Positions 44,849-57,094 of a stretch of 64,000 nucleotides of DNA are shown here, one piece after another. Position 1 is the first letter of the stretch. The number at the start of each line of letters is the position of its first letter. The stretch comes from an uncultured Acetatifactor sp. GTDB taxonomy: Bacteria > Bacillota > Clostridia > Lachnospirales > Lachnospiraceae. A program made the position numbers and the translations under genes. Below the pieces are notes generated by a model. It was not told where the DNA came from and did not search any database. It worked only from the letters and a program-made list of their open reading frames with translations. The stretch covers positions 1 through 64,000 of the forward strand of contig CAJUCT010000025.1 of NCBI GenBank assembly GCA_910585015.1. The letters run 5' to 3'.

Positions 44849-46036
44849 ATGAGGGCATACTTGATTTTAGAAGACGGCAACATATTTGAGGGAACGCATA
44901 TCGGCGCGGACAGGGAGGTGATCAGCGAGATTGTGTTCAATACATCCATGGCGGGATATCTGGAGGTGCTGACAGACCCCTCCTATGCGGGACAGGCGGT
45001 GTGCATGACCTACCCTCTGATCGGCAATTACGGTATATGCCGGGAGGACATGGAGTCGAGGAGGGCATGGCCCGATGGCTTTATTGTCCGGGAACTGTCC
45101 AGGATACCCAGCAATTTCCGCGCTGACCTGACTATACAGGAATTTCTGGAGGAAAATAATATGCCCGGCATTGCGGGGATCGACACCAGGGCATTGACCA
45201 GGATCCTGCGGGAAAAGGGAACCATGAACGGCATGATCACCACCCGGCAGTACGGGGACTTAACGGAGATCCTGCCCCGGCTCCACGCCTACACCACCGG
45301 CAAAGTGGTGGAGAAGGTAAGCTGCGCAGCCCCCTATACGGTCCGGGCCAGTCAGGATTTGGCGGACAACGGCGCCATCTCCGGCAGCGCGCGTTTTGAC
45401 CGGGATTCCTATGCGAGGGGGGAGCGGGAGAAACGTCCGTCTTTGGTAAAGGAACTAAACGGCAAGGGACTGAAGGTGGCGCTGATGGATTTTGGGGCCA
45501 AGGACAATATCGCCCGTTCTCTGGCGGCCAGGGGCTGTGAGGTCACAGTCTACCCGGCTCTGACCAGCGCGGAGCAGATCTTAAGCTCCGGCGCGGACGG
45601 CATTATGCTCAGCAACGGCCCCGGAGATCCCAAGGAGTGTGTTTCCATAATTCAAGAATTGAAGAAGCTGTATGCCTCTGACATGCCTATCTTTGCCATT
45701 TGCCTGGGGCATCAGCTTATGGCTCTTGCCACCGGAGCGGACACCTACAAGATGAAGTACGGCCACCGGGGCGGCAACCATCCGGTGAAGGATCTGGCCA
45801 CGGGAAGGGTGTATATTTCCTCACAGAATCACGGCTATGTGGTGGACACTGAGCATCTGGACCCGGCGGTGGCGGCGCCCGCCTTTGTGAATGTCAATGA
45901 CGGCACCAACGAGGGCCTGGCCTACACGGGCAAAAATATTTTTACGGTGCAGTTCCATCCGGAAGCCTGCTGCGGCCCCCAGGATTCCGGCTATCTGTTT
46001 GATCGATTTATTTCGATGATGCGCAAAAAAGAGTGA
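44849..46036 (+). CDS. carA: Carbamoyl-phosphate synthase small subunit
   Basis: A 395-residue glutamine amidotransferase subunit that releases ammonia for CarB. The N-terminal domain (1-150, including TSMAGYLEVLTDPSYAGQ and TYPLIGNYGI) and the class I GATase domain (from about 208: VALMDFGAKDNI; nucleophile Cys in AICLGHQLMALA; His/Glu in FHPEACCG) are complete. Between them lies an extra segment of about 35 residues (near 165-200, rich in Arg, Asp and Ser) compared with usual family members. ATG 44849 follows GGAGGATGCGGA. carB copy 2 starts 321 bases downstream. Confidence 0.95.
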   Translation: MRAYLILEDGNIFEGTHIGADREVISEIVFNTSMAGYLEVLTDPSYAGQAVCMTYPLIGNYGICREDMESRRAWPDGFIVRELSRIPSNFRADLTIQEFLEENNMPGIAGIDTRALTRILREKGTMNGMITTRQYGDLTEILPRLHAYTTGKVVEKVSCAAPYTVRASQDLADNGAISGSARFDRDSYARGEREKRPSLVKELNGKGLKVALMDFGAKDNIARSLAARGCEVTVYPALTSAEQILSSGADGIMLSNGPGDPKECVSIIQELKKLYASDMPIFAICLGHQLMALATGADTYKMKYGHRGGNHPVKDLATGRVYISSQNHGYVVDTEHLDPAVAAPAFVNVNDGTNEGLAYTGKNIFTVQFHPEACCGPQDSGYLFDRFISMMRKKE

Positions 46037-46057
46037 GAGACGCTATGTTTTTTTGTC

Positions 46058-46147
46058 GCTTATTACAACGGAAAACCTGTTGGCATGACATATGCGCATG
46101 TTCGTGATGAAGTATGCAGAGTTGACTATTTTAAAGAACTGCGGTAG
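46058..46147 (+). other. Short decayed coding fragment, possibly GNAT-like
   Basis: In one frame the sequence reads AYYNGKPVGMTYAHVRDEV and CRVDYFKELR before TAG, without a start codon or ribosome binding site. It resembles an acetyltransferase strand pair but is too short to assign. The rest of the 46037-46357 gap shows no gene. Confidence 0.2.
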
Positions 46148-46357
46148 AAGGGAAGGAAAATCTAACCGTTGGTAAGGATAGCAGGATACAGATCTGAGTG
46201 GGAACATGCTGCTGTGAAGGCTGTATGAGCAGGTCCGCGCAAAGCGAGGTGCTTGGGAGTTTTGCGGGGCTGCGTTGTCAGGCCGGGCGAGAAGCTGCCG
46301 CAGCAGAAGTGTATATCCACCCGGAGCGTCCCCTGCCACTATATAAGGAGGAATACT

Positions 46358-49567
<3,210 letters not shown>

Positions 49568-49658
49568 CGGGGATTATGGGACATGGGTCAGGCTAATGCT
49601 TATTTTGGAATGAGATACCATATTTGGGATTTGATATATTCGAGTAAGGAGAATGCGG

Positions 49659-50159
49659 ATGGAATTGTGGGATGCATATAATGAGGCAGAGGAAAAGCTG
49701 GGATTTGACTTGATCCGCGGGGAGAAAATCCCGGAAGGGGCATATCACCTGGTCTGCGAGGTGGTGGTGCAAAGCCCGGACGGCGATTTTCTGCTGATGC
49801 AGCGCTCCTGGGAAAAGGAGGTTTCCCCCGGCAAATGGGAGATAGGCGCCGGGGGCAGCGCCATGAAGGGAGAAAGTCCCCTGGAGGGAGCCTGCCGGGA
49901 ACTGAGGGAAGAGACCGGCATAGAGGCGGCGGGAGCCCTCCGGGAACTCTACCGCATGGTTCACAGGGAGCATCATGCCATTTACCACGGTTACCTGCTG
50001 GTGACAGACTGGCCCAAGAACAGGATCGCGCTGCAAAAGGGGGAGACTATCTCCTACAGATGGCTGTCCCGGGAGGAGTTCCTGGATTTTTATGACAATG
50101 GTCTGTCCATCGGTTCCCAGAAGGGACGCCTGAAGGAGTTTGTGGAGAGTATCCGTTAA
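49659..50159 (+). CDS. Nudix hydrolase
   Basis: A 166-residue hydrolase of nucleoside diphosphates linked to another group. The Nudix box is complete: G-x5-E-x7-REL-x-EETGI in GGSAMKGESPLEGACRELRE (near residues 65-84) followed by ETG. The N-terminal DAYNEAEEKLG and FLLMQRSWEKEVSPGKWE resemble the IPP isomerase-like or YfcD-like branch. ATG 49659 is chosen because AAGGAG lies 8 bases upstream, too close to the ATG at 49653. The substrate is unknown. It precedes a convergent DUF1266 gene. Confidence 0.9.
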   Translation: MELWDAYNEAEEKLGFDLIRGEKIPEGAYHLVCEVVVQSPDGDFLLMQRSWEKEVSPGKWEIGAGGSAMKGESPLEGACRELREETGIEAAGALRELYRMVHREHHAIYHGYLLVTDWPKNRIALQKGETISYRWLSREEFLDFYDNGLSIGSQKGRLKEFVESIR

Positions 50160-50188
50160 GGAACTGACTGCACTTGCGCAGCGTGGCG

Positions 50189-51031
50189 TTAGCTGCCGTT
50201 TGGAGCATACCACATGCCGCTGCCCCAGGCGGTGTCATCGTTTAGCAGGATGCCAACCAGCCGTGACCACAAGTCCAGCCCCGTGGTCAGTTCGGGAAGC
50301 TTGGAGCCGTGCCGGAAGTCCCAATACAGTTCGCCGCATATGGCGCTGACGGCGAAATCCGTCCAGTTTTTGAAAATCTGCGCCTGTATAATCCAGTACT
50401 CCGCCATTTCGTCCAGATCTTCCCGAGTCAGCAGACCGCAGGCATAGCCTGTGCGCAGATGGCCTACGCACTCGCTGATATCCCAGGCCAGATATCCCTG
50501 GTGCCCTACAATGGGGTAGAACTGGGCGGAAAAGTCCCGGGCCGTTTGAAAGGCTTCCAAGGCTTTGGTATGCAGCTGAGCTATAGCAAAGGGCGGACGG
50601 CCTTCCCAGAAACCCTCAAAGTCCAGGTACTGGGGGTGGCAGCGGATTTCACTGTTGCAAAAGTCCATCAGGGAGCGTCTGTCCGTGATGCCGAAGACTT
50701 TTTCCAGGTGGGCGCGGCACTGTGCCCCCGCCTCGGGGGAGGCACAACGGGGCAGGGTGGTAAAATAGTCCGGGCCGGACTGGCCGGGGCCGGGAATGCC
50801 GGGCGTTTTGCGCAGGGCAGAGATGCCTGCGAGCAGAGCGATGAACTGCTCCCGGCTGCAAGGGGTGCGGGCGGGCAGAGTTTTTTTGCCAAACTCTGCG
50901 GACAACTCCAGTATGGTCTGGGACAGTCCGGTGTCAAAGGGGTGGAAGTCTGTCAGCTGTGGACCGGCAGATATATCCGGTCCGGCTTCGTGGGTTTTGT
51001 CCTGTTTCTTAAAGTGATCAAAAACACCCAT
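50189..51031 (-). CDS. DUF1266-family protein
   Basis: A 280-residue cytoplasmic protein. The C-terminal 130 residues (AWDISECVGHLRTGYACGLL, then REDLDEMAEYWIIQAQIFKNW, and YWDFRHG) match the DUF1266 pattern of helices with a conserved W-D start and Trp/Tyr residues. The N-terminal 130 residues carry a helical region with several His and Cys (RSLMDFCNSEIRCHPQYLDF). The family is scattered in bacteria and has no known function; it is also found near contact-dependent systems in some genomes. It ends 30 bases from the Nudix gene in convergent orientation. Confidence 0.75.
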   Translation of the reverse strand: MGVFDHFKKQDKTHEAGPDISAGPQLTDFHPFDTGLSQTILELSAEFGKKTLPARTPCSREQFIALLAGISALRKTPGIPGPGQSGPDYFTTLPRCASPEAGAQCRAHLEKVFGITDRRSLMDFCNSEIRCHPQYLDFEGFWEGRPPFAIAQLHTKALEAFQTARDFSAQFYPIVGHQGYLAWDISECVGHLRTGYACGLLTREDLDEMAEYWIIQAQIFKNWTDFAVSAICGELYWDFRHGSKLPELTTGLDLWSRLVGILLNDDTAWGSGMWYAPNGS

Positions 51032-51181
51032 ATTTGTATAACTCCTTTTTTCGATATTAATGTACTTATTTTATCATAAACAGCTGCCTGGTTCAAGAAA
51101 GACCCAAAATAAGTATTGCGAATAGGCGGCCCTGAAGGAACTGGAGCGCTGCCGGGCGGCAGAGAAGGAGGAAATGGAGAC

Positions 51182-51772
51182 ATGAGTATAAATGGTATTT
51201 CAGAGGAAAAATATGAGCATTTGGAGGAGATACGGGCCCAGCTGCAGGCTGTGCTTGGAGAGTTATGGGCGGCCGCCCATCTGGAGCAGGGGGATATTCT
51301 GGTAATCGGCTGTTCCACCAGCGAGGTGGCGGGAGGCCGGATCGGCACATACTCCAGCGAGGAGATTGGGGAATGCCTGTTCCGGACCGCATATCAGTTT
51401 TGCGGGGAGAAGGGGATCTATCTGGCCTGCCAGTGCTGCGAGCATCTGAACCGCAGCCTGATTGTTGAGAAAGCCTGTATGAAAGAGCAGCGCCTGACCA
51501 GAGTCAATGTGGTACCGCAGCTAAAGGCCGGAGGCGCCTTTGCCACGGCGGCCTGCCGCCATATGCGGGAGCCGGTGGCAGTGGAGGCGCTTATGGCCCG
51601 GGCGGGGGTGGATATCGGCGATACACTGATTGGTATGCACCTTGCGCCGGTGGCAGTGCCGGTGCGCACCGAACAAAAGCTGATCGGCCAGGCTCATGTG
51701 GTCTGTGCCCGCACCAGGGCTAAATATGTGGGGGGCAGTCGGGCGGCTTATGACGAGAGCCAGACATTTTAG
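51182..51772 (+). CDS. TIGR01440/YwlG-family protein (UPF0340)
   Basis: A 196-residue protein of a Firmicute-wide family without established function. Family motifs present are DILVIGCSTSEVAGGRIG (near 42-59), YLACQCCEHLNRSLIVE (near 80-96) with paired Cys, VVPQLKAGGAFATAA and DIGDTLIGMHLAPVAVPVR. The conserved Cys suggest a metal or thiol role. ATG 51182 follows GAAGGAGGAAATGGAGA. In Bacillus ywlG lies near glyA; here it stands alone and is followed by an inverted repeat. Confidence 0.88.
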   Translation: MSINGISEEKYEHLEEIRAQLQAVLGELWAAAHLEQGDILVIGCSTSEVAGGRIGTYSSEEIGECLFRTAYQFCGEKGIYLACQCCEHLNRSLIVEKACMKEQRLTRVNVVPQLKAGGAFATAACRHMREPVAVEALMARAGVDIGDTLIGMHLAPVAVPVRTEQKLIGQAHVVCARTRAKYVGGSRAAYDESQTF

Positions 51773-51798
51773 CTGATATAATTAAAACAAATTGTTTG

Positions 51799-51832
51799 CA
51801 ACAAACACGACACTAAGCTGTCGTGTTTGTTG
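51799..51832. promoter_or_regulatory. 14-bp inverted repeat before the WYL regulator
   Basis: CAACAAACACGACA at 51799-51812 and TGTCGTGTTTGTTG at 51819-51832 are perfect inverted repeats around a 6-base loop. TACAAT at 51836-51841 follows. It may be the operator of the WYL regulator or a terminator of the preceding gene. Confidence 0.55.
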
Positions 51833-51872
51833 TGTTACAATCAAAAAAAGTGGAAAGAGGATCAGGGAAACT

Positions 51873-52784
51873 ATGAAGGTGGACAGACTGGTGGGGATAC
51901 TGGCGCTGCTTCTGCAGAAGGATGCCATGACCGCCCCTGAACTGGCGGAACATTTTGAGGTGTCAAGGCGGACGATCAACCGCGACATTGAATCTCTGTG
52001 CAAGGCAGGGATTCCCATATGCACGAGGCAGGGGATCAATGGCGGCATCTCCATTATGGAGGATTACCGCCTGGATAAAACCCTGCTTTCCACCAGGGAG
52101 ATGCGGGAGATTCTGGCAGGGCTTCGGGGACTGGACAGTGTGAGCGGCAGCAGGCATTATGCCCGGCTGATGGAAAAGCTGAGCGTAGGTTCCTCGGCTT
52201 TTGTGAATGGAAGGGACTACATCTGGATTGATCTGTCCTCCTGGTACAAGGGTTCTCTTGCGCCCAAGATTGAAAATATACAGACGGCGATAGAGGAAAG
52301 GAAACTTTTGCGTTTCCGGTACCATGGCCCCAAAGGGGAAAGCGGCCGGAGCATGGAGCCCTACTATCTGGTCTTTCGCTGGTCGAACTGGTATGTGTGG
52401 GGATGGTGTACAAAGCGGGAGGATTTCAGGCTCTTTAAATTAAACCGCATGGAAGACGTTGCGGTATGCGAACAGGGATTTCAAGGCAGGAAGATACCAA
52501 CGCCAGATTTCTCTGACGAAAGGGTATTTCCGGGAGGCATTTCGGTGAAAGCCCTCTTTTCACCGGAGGTAAAATGGCGTCTGATAGAGAGTTTTGGCCC
52601 TCATTGCTTTGCGGAGCAGGAGGATGGCCGGCTGCTGTTTGAGGAGGAGTATACCAATGAGGATAATCTTCTGACATGGCTGATGGGTTTTGGGGACAAG
52701 GTAACGGTGCTTGAACCGGAGTCTGCCAGAGCGGCGCTTCTTGGTATGGCGGAAAACATGATTCGCATGTATAAGGGAAAATAA
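51873..52784 (+). CDS. WYL-domain transcriptional regulator (YafY-like)
   Basis: A 303-residue regulator with an N-terminal helix-turn-helix (residues about 1-60: RLVGILALLLQKDAMTAPELAEHFEVSRRTINRDIESLCKAGIPI), and a WYL ligand-binding domain (about 135-225: ERKLLRFRYHGPKGESGRSMEPYYLVFRWSNWYVWGWC) followed by the WCX extension. ATG 51873 is the natural start; the frame is open to 51792 through the inverted repeat. The next gene encodes a GyrI-like protein; this pair is common in Firmicutes and suggests small-molecule sensing. Confidence 0.92.
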   Translation: MKVDRLVGILALLLQKDAMTAPELAEHFEVSRRTINRDIESLCKAGIPICTRQGINGGISIMEDYRLDKTLLSTREMREILAGLRGLDSVSGSRHYARLMEKLSVGSSAFVNGRDYIWIDLSSWYKGSLAPKIENIQTAIEERKLLRFRYHGPKGESGRSMEPYYLVFRWSNWYVWGWCTKREDFRLFKLNRMEDVAVCEQGFQGRKIPTPDFSDERVFPGGISVKALFSPEVKWRLIESFGPHCFAEQEDGRLLFEEEYTNEDNLLTWLMGFGDKVTVLEPESARAALLGMAENMIRMYKGK

Positions 52785-52854
52785 GCATTGGGCGGTGGGA
52801 GAGTATATCTGGAAATATAGCAAAGAACATGCTGTTTGTCATGGAGGAAGAACT

Positions 52855-53487
52855 ATGTCATATGATTTCAAAAAAGAGTGTAAGGAGCTTTACATGCCTA
52901 ATAATATGCCTCAGGTGGTCAATGTGCCGACGGCAAACTATATCGCCGTCAGGGGAGAGGGTGACCCCAATGAAGAGGGAGGGGCTTACCAGCAGGCCAT
53001 AGGCGTTTTGTACGCGGTGGCTTATACGCTGAGGATGAGTCATAAGGCAGGCCATAAGATAGAAGGTTTCTTTGAGTATGTGGTTCCTCCGCTGGAAGGA
53101 TTCTGGTGGCAGGAAAAGGTTCGTGGCGTTGACTATGTCCATAAGACGGATTTCCACTGGATATCCGTAATTCGTCTGCCGGATTTCGTGACGGCGGAGG
53201 ATTTTGCATGGGCTGTAGAGACAGCCGCCTTAAAAAAGAAAACGGATTGCTCCGCAGCGCGGTTCCTGACAATTGAGGAGGGACTATGCGTACAGATGAT
53301 GCATACAGGCCCCTTTGACGCTGAGCCGGAGACCGTGGCGATTATGGACAGGTTTCTGGAGGAAAACGAGTATGAGAATGACATAAACGGGCAGCGGCTG
53401 CACCATGAAATCTATCTGACGGACGCGCGCAGAACGCCGCCGGAAAAGTATAAAACGGTGATCCGGCATCCTATCAAAAAGAGATGA
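52855..53487 (+). CDS. GyrI-like small-molecule-binding protein
   Basis: A 210-residue protein of the GyrI-like (SOUL/AraC effector-binding) superfamily. It has the duplicated alpha/beta layout: VVNVPTANYIAVRGEGDPNEEG (near 18-39), EGFFEYVVPPLEGFWWQ (near 78-94), and the second half with LCVQMMHTGPFDAEPETVAIM (near 143-163). Such proteins bind hydrophobic cations or hydrolyse cyclic compounds; nothing here decides which. GGAGGAAGAACT precedes the ATG. It lies 70 bases after the WYL regulator and is probably co-transcribed with it. Confidence 0.88.
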   Translation: MSYDFKKECKELYMPNNMPQVVNVPTANYIAVRGEGDPNEEGGAYQQAIGVLYAVAYTLRMSHKAGHKIEGFFEYVVPPLEGFWWQEKVRGVDYVHKTDFHWISVIRLPDFVTAEDFAWAVETAALKKKTDCSAARFLTIEEGLCVQMMHTGPFDAEPETVAIMDRFLEENEYENDINGQRLHHEIYLTDARRTPPEKYKTVIRHPIKKR

Positions 53488-53572
53488 AGCAGTCCCCTTG
53501 GGACCGGAAAGAGGAAGCACAGGTTAAACAAATCTTAAAGTTTTCACTATTCCATATCCTTTTCGTTTCCTG

Positions 53573-53608
53573 TATAATGAGTATGCGTTATAGCGCATAC
53601 TCATTATA
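53573..53608. promoter_or_regulatory. Perfect 15-bp palindrome overlapping the -10 box of the two-component operon
   Basis: TATAATGAGTATGCG at 53573-53587 and CGCATACTCATTATA at 53594-53608 are perfect inverted repeats with a 6-base loop. The left arm starts with a consensus -10 hexamer, so the palindrome covers the transcription start. A weak -35 (TTCCAT) lies 17 bases upstream. Confidence 0.7.
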
Positions 53609-53634
53609 AAATTTTACGACAGGAGCGCCAGTTT

Positions 53635-54333
53635 ATGTACCATATACTGCTTTGCGACGATGAGAAGGATATTGTGAACGCGCTGGAGATATATTTAAGC
53701 CAGCCGGATTATTGTTTCCATAAAGCTTACGACGGACAGGAGGCTTTAAAGATCGCAGGCAGTCAGGAATTGCAGCTGATCCTGATGGATGTAATGATGC
53801 CCCGGATGGACGGGCTGGAGGCCATGGAGCGGATAAGGCAGTTTTCCAATGTGCCCATCATCCTGCTCACGGCCAAGGGGGAGGATTTGGACAAGATTCT
53901 GGGTCTGAACGCGGGGGCGGACGATTATATCACCAAGCCCTTCAATCCTATGGAGGTCAGCGCCAGGGTCCGTTCCCAGCTGCGCCGGTACATGCAGCTG
54001 GGGTGCGGCAGCCGGCAGAGAGGGATTCTCAGAATCGGCGGGATTCAGCTGGACGATATGCGCAAGACAGTGCTGCTGGACGGGGAGGAGGTCAATCTGA
54101 CTCCCACGGAATATGAGATTTTGAAACTGCTTATGGAACACCCGGGACAGGTTTTTTCTCCGGCGGAGATCTATCAGCAGGTGTGGAAGGACCAGCCCAT
54201 AGGCAGCGAGGGCACAGTGGCGGTGCATATCCGGCATCTGCGGGAAAAGGTGGAGATAAACCCTGCGGATCCCCGCTATCTGAAAGTGGTATGGGGACAA
54301 GGATATAAGATGGAAGGGAGCATCGGCCTGTGA
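53635..54333 (+). CDS. OmpR-family response regulator
   Basis: A 232-residue DNA-binding response regulator. The receiver domain (1-118) has the acidic pocket CDDEKD, the phosphate-accepting Asp in LILMDVMMPRMDG (near residue 52) and the Lys in YITKPF (near 102). The winged-helix output domain (about 138-230: LTPTEYEILKLLMEHPGQVFSPAEIYQQVW, VHIRHLREKVE) follows. It resembles VanR-type regulators. The kinase gene overlaps its stop codon by 3 bases, so they are coupled. It starts behind the palindrome at 53573-53608, a candidate autoregulatory site. Confidence 0.93.
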   Translation: MYHILLCDDEKDIVNALEIYLSQPDYCFHKAYDGQEALKIAGSQELQLILMDVMMPRMDGLEAMERIRQFSNVPIILLTAKGEDLDKILGLNAGADDYITKPFNPMEVSARVRSQLRRYMQLGCGSRQRGILRIGGIQLDDMRKTVLLDGEEVNLTPTEYEILKLLMEHPGQVFSPAEIYQQVWKDQPIGSEGTVAVHIRHLREKVEINPADPRYLKVVWGQGYKMEGSIGL

Positions 54334-56366
54334 GAGGGAAAAACGTAAAAAGGTGCTTCCAATATCTGACCATGGTGGCTGCCATAGGGACGGCGGTCTT
54401 TTGCTTTTTGGCAGGCATATGCTGCCTGCGTCTGGAAGAATATCGGCAGCAGGGCAGCGCCAGGGAACCGGCGCTGGAGGAGCGGGCCCGGAGCCGGGCC
54501 GGGGAAATTCTGGAGATTTATCTGTCTCAGGGCATGGGACAGGCGGATGCCTATGCGAAAACAGAGAATGTAAACTATATTATCTTGAAGGCCAGCGGCA
54601 GGCGCATAGGCGGAAATTATAAATCAGCGGATATACAGATGATTCCGAAGCTGGGCAGAAAGACATTGCAATATACCTATCAATTCCCGGGGGACGCGCA
54701 GGAGGATGAGGCCGGCTATATTGTCAAGATCGCCTATCTGGATCTTGGGCAGATACTGGAGGTCCCAATCCATTTGGAAGGGCTGCCGGATGACCTGCGG
54801 ATATGGATGAAGGTTTTTTTTGTGACGGCAGGAACAGCTCTGGCTGTAGCCGCGGCTCTTCTCAGACGTATCATCCGCATCGGCAGGAGAGGTCTTCAGA
54901 ACTCTTCCATAAGGAAGACGGGAAAGATGCCCATTGGGAAACTGCTGCCCTGGTGGGTGGCAGCGGCGCTGGTATGTCTGTGGGGATTCCGGCGGCCCCA
55001 GGTCTGGAACATTCCCATCACCTGGGAGGAAGGCGCGGAACCTTTGATGGCGCAGCTGGGGCGAAGCGTCAGGAACATGACATTATGCGGGCTGTTGCTG
55101 GGTATTTTGGCGACAGGTTTTTTGCTGCGCCTATTTTGTTATTGGGAAATAAGCCGGAGGGGGCAGAGCAGCCTGCTTCAAAAATTGTGCAGGAGGCCTC
55201 GAAGGGCGCTGGAACAGTTGTCCTGGTTTCGAAGGGCGCTGCTTGTTTTTTTGTTGGTCTGCATTCTGGAGGCGCTGCTGCTGGGTCTGGCGCAGTATGA
55301 GGTGATGCACGGGGAAGGGATGAAGGGTCTGCAGGAGTGGCTTACCACAGGCCGGGGCGGCTGGCTGGTCTGGGGGCTGTGGGGCCTGGAAAAAGCGTTG
55401 CTGGCATGGCTGGTACTGCGGACAGCCGGCGGCATGACGCGGCTTCGGACCTCCGGCAGGGAACTGGCAAAAGGGAACCTGGGCTATCAGATTTCGCTGG
55501 AGGGCATGAAAGGGGAGGCACTGCGGTTCGGCAGGGATATGAACGCCATATCCCAGGTGGTGGCGGATGCGGTGGAGGACCGGATGAAGAGCGAGCATCT
55601 GAAGACGGAACTGATCACCAATGTCTCCCACGATATCAAAACGCCCCTGACTTCCATTATCAATTATGCGGATCTGATCGGCAGAGAGCAATCGGACAAT
55701 GAGAAGGTAGCGGAGTATGCCCGGGTGCTGTACCGGCAGTCCACCAGGCTGAAAAAACTGATTGAGGATCTGATGGAGGTTTCCAAGGCGTCCACCGGCA
55801 ATTTGGAGGTACATCTGGAGCGCTGTCAGGCAGGGGTGCTGCTCAGCCAGGCCATGGGTGAATTTGAGCAGAGGCTGCAAGAGAGAGGGATTGACCTGAT
55901 CATTCGGCAATGTCAAAGGCCCGTATGGATAATGGCGGATACCCGAATGCTGTGGCGGATATTGGACAATCTGATGACAAACATCTGTAAATATGCCCAG
56001 GACAATACCAGGGTGTATCTGAGCCTGGAAACGTTGAGTCAGACGCCCCCGGGTCCGGAGGCGTCGGCCCCCCAGGTTCCGCGCCTGTCAGTACAGGAAG
56101 AACAGGCCGTACTGGTCTTTAAAAATATATCCAGTCATCCTCTGGATATGGATGCCGCGGAACTGATGGAGCGTTTTGTGCGGGGAGATAAGTCCCGGCA
56201 CACGGAAGGGAACGGTCTGGGACTGGCAATTGCCAGAAGTCTGACGGAACTGCAGGGAGGGAGTATGGCGGTGGCCACGGACGGAGATCTGTTCAAAGTC
56301 ACGCTGACATTCCCCATGATTCAGGATACGGAGGGGGAATTAATTCTTGATGAGCAAAAGGAATAG
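54330..56366 (+). CDS. Membrane sensor histidine kinase
   Basis: A 678-residue kinase starting with GTG at 54330. It has an N-terminal helix (about 12-34), an outside domain (35-150), and about five more membrane helices up to residue 370, more than usual for this class. A HAMP-like linker leads to HisKA (NVSHDIKTPLTSIINYADLI, phosphorylated His near 433) and HATPase (NLMTNICKYAQDN, then GNGLGLAIARSL). It acts with the preceding regulator. The signal is unknown. The insert of hydrophobic helices between the sensor domain and HAMP is unusual. Confidence 0.92.
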   Translation: MRGKNVKRCFQYLTMVAAIGTAVFCFLAGICCLRLEEYRQQGSAREPALEERARSRAGEILEIYLSQGMGQADAYAKTENVNYIILKASGRRIGGNYKSADIQMIPKLGRKTLQYTYQFPGDAQEDEAGYIVKIAYLDLGQILEVPIHLEGLPDDLRIWMKVFFVTAGTALAVAAALLRRIIRIGRRGLQNSSIRKTGKMPIGKLLPWWVAAALVCLWGFRRPQVWNIPITWEEGAEPLMAQLGRSVRNMTLCGLLLGILATGFLLRLFCYWEISRRGQSSLLQKLCRRPRRALEQLSWFRRALLVFLLVCILEALLLGLAQYEVMHGEGMKGLQEWLTTGRGGWLVWGLWGLEKALLAWLVLRTAGGMTRLRTSGRELAKGNLGYQISLEGMKGEALRFGRDMNAISQVVADAVEDRMKSEHLKTELITNVSHDIKTPLTSIINYADLIGREQSDNEKVAEYARVLYRQSTRLKKLIEDLMEVSKASTGNLEVHLERCQAGVLLSQAMGEFEQRLQERGIDLIIRQCQRPVWIMADTRMLWRILDNLMTNICKYAQDNTRVYLSLETLSQTPPGPEASAPQVPRLSVQEEQAVLVFKNISSHPLDMDAAELMERFVRGDKSRHTEGNGLGLAIARSLTELQGGSMAVATDGDLFKVTLTFPMIQDTEGELILDEQKE

Positions 56367-56444
56367 AAATGATAAAAACGGCATATACTTAACCTAAAAC
56401 AGTTTTTTGCAACCTATAAACAACTCAAAAAATAAGGAGGACTT

Positions 56445-57083
56445 ATGCAGGCAGAAACCTATCCCTTTGTAGTGCAGCCACTGCCCTACGATTATGACGC
56501 ATTGACACCGATTTTGGATGAAAAGACCTTACATTTTCATCACGACAAACATTACAAGACATATGTGGACAATCTTAACAGTACGCTGGCGGATTATCCG
56601 GAATTGCAGAAAATGAGCCTGAAGGAACTGTTGATGAAACTGGACACTCTTCCGGCGGCGGCCCAGACCCCTATCCGCAACAACGGCGGCGGTGTATTTA
56701 ACCATGAATTGTATTTTGGAACCATGCGCCAGCCCATGGGGCAGATGCCCGAGGGTGTACTGGCGGATGCCATTGACCGGGATTTCGGCAGCTATAACCA
56801 GTGGAAGGAGCAGATGAAACAGGCTGCTGCTTCTCAGTTTGGATCCGGCTGGGCGTGGCTGGTCACGGACAAGGATGGCAAGCTCTCCATCGTGCAGACA
56901 GCCAACCAGAATGTGCCGGATTTGTCCGAGGTGCCCCCTATTCTGCTGGTGGACGTGTGGGAGCACGCTTACTATCTGCAGTACCAGAATCTGCGGGCGG
57001 CCTATGTGGAGGGCTGGTTCAATCTGATCCACTGGAAGAAGGTACAGCGCCTGTATGAGGAGGCCATGCGGGCCCCTAAATAA
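56445..57083 (+). CDS. sod: Superoxide dismutase, Fe/Mn type
   Basis: Converts superoxide to oxygen and hydrogen peroxide in the cytoplasm. The 212 residues include four metal ligands: His in LHFHHDKHYKTY, His in GGGVFNHELYF, and Asp/His in VDVWEHAYYLQYQN. The usual second His in the HxxxHH motif near Tyr34 is Tyr here (KHYKTY), a non-ligand change. TAAGGAGGACTT precedes the ATG. Metal choice (Fe or Mn) cannot be decided from these residues. The gene is followed after 11 bases by queH, so they may share a transcript. Confidence 0.93.
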   Translation: MQAETYPFVVQPLPYDYDALTPILDEKTLHFHHDKHYKTYVDNLNSTLADYPELQKMSLKELLMKLDTLPAAAQTPIRNNGGGVFNHELYFGTMRQPMGQMPEGVLADAIDRDFGSYNQWKEQMKQAAASQFGSGWAWLVTDKDGKLSIVQTANQNVPDLSEVPPILLVDVWEHAYYLQYQNLRAAYVEGWFNLIHWKKVQRLYEEAMRAPK

Positions 57084-57094
57084 GGAGAAAAGTT

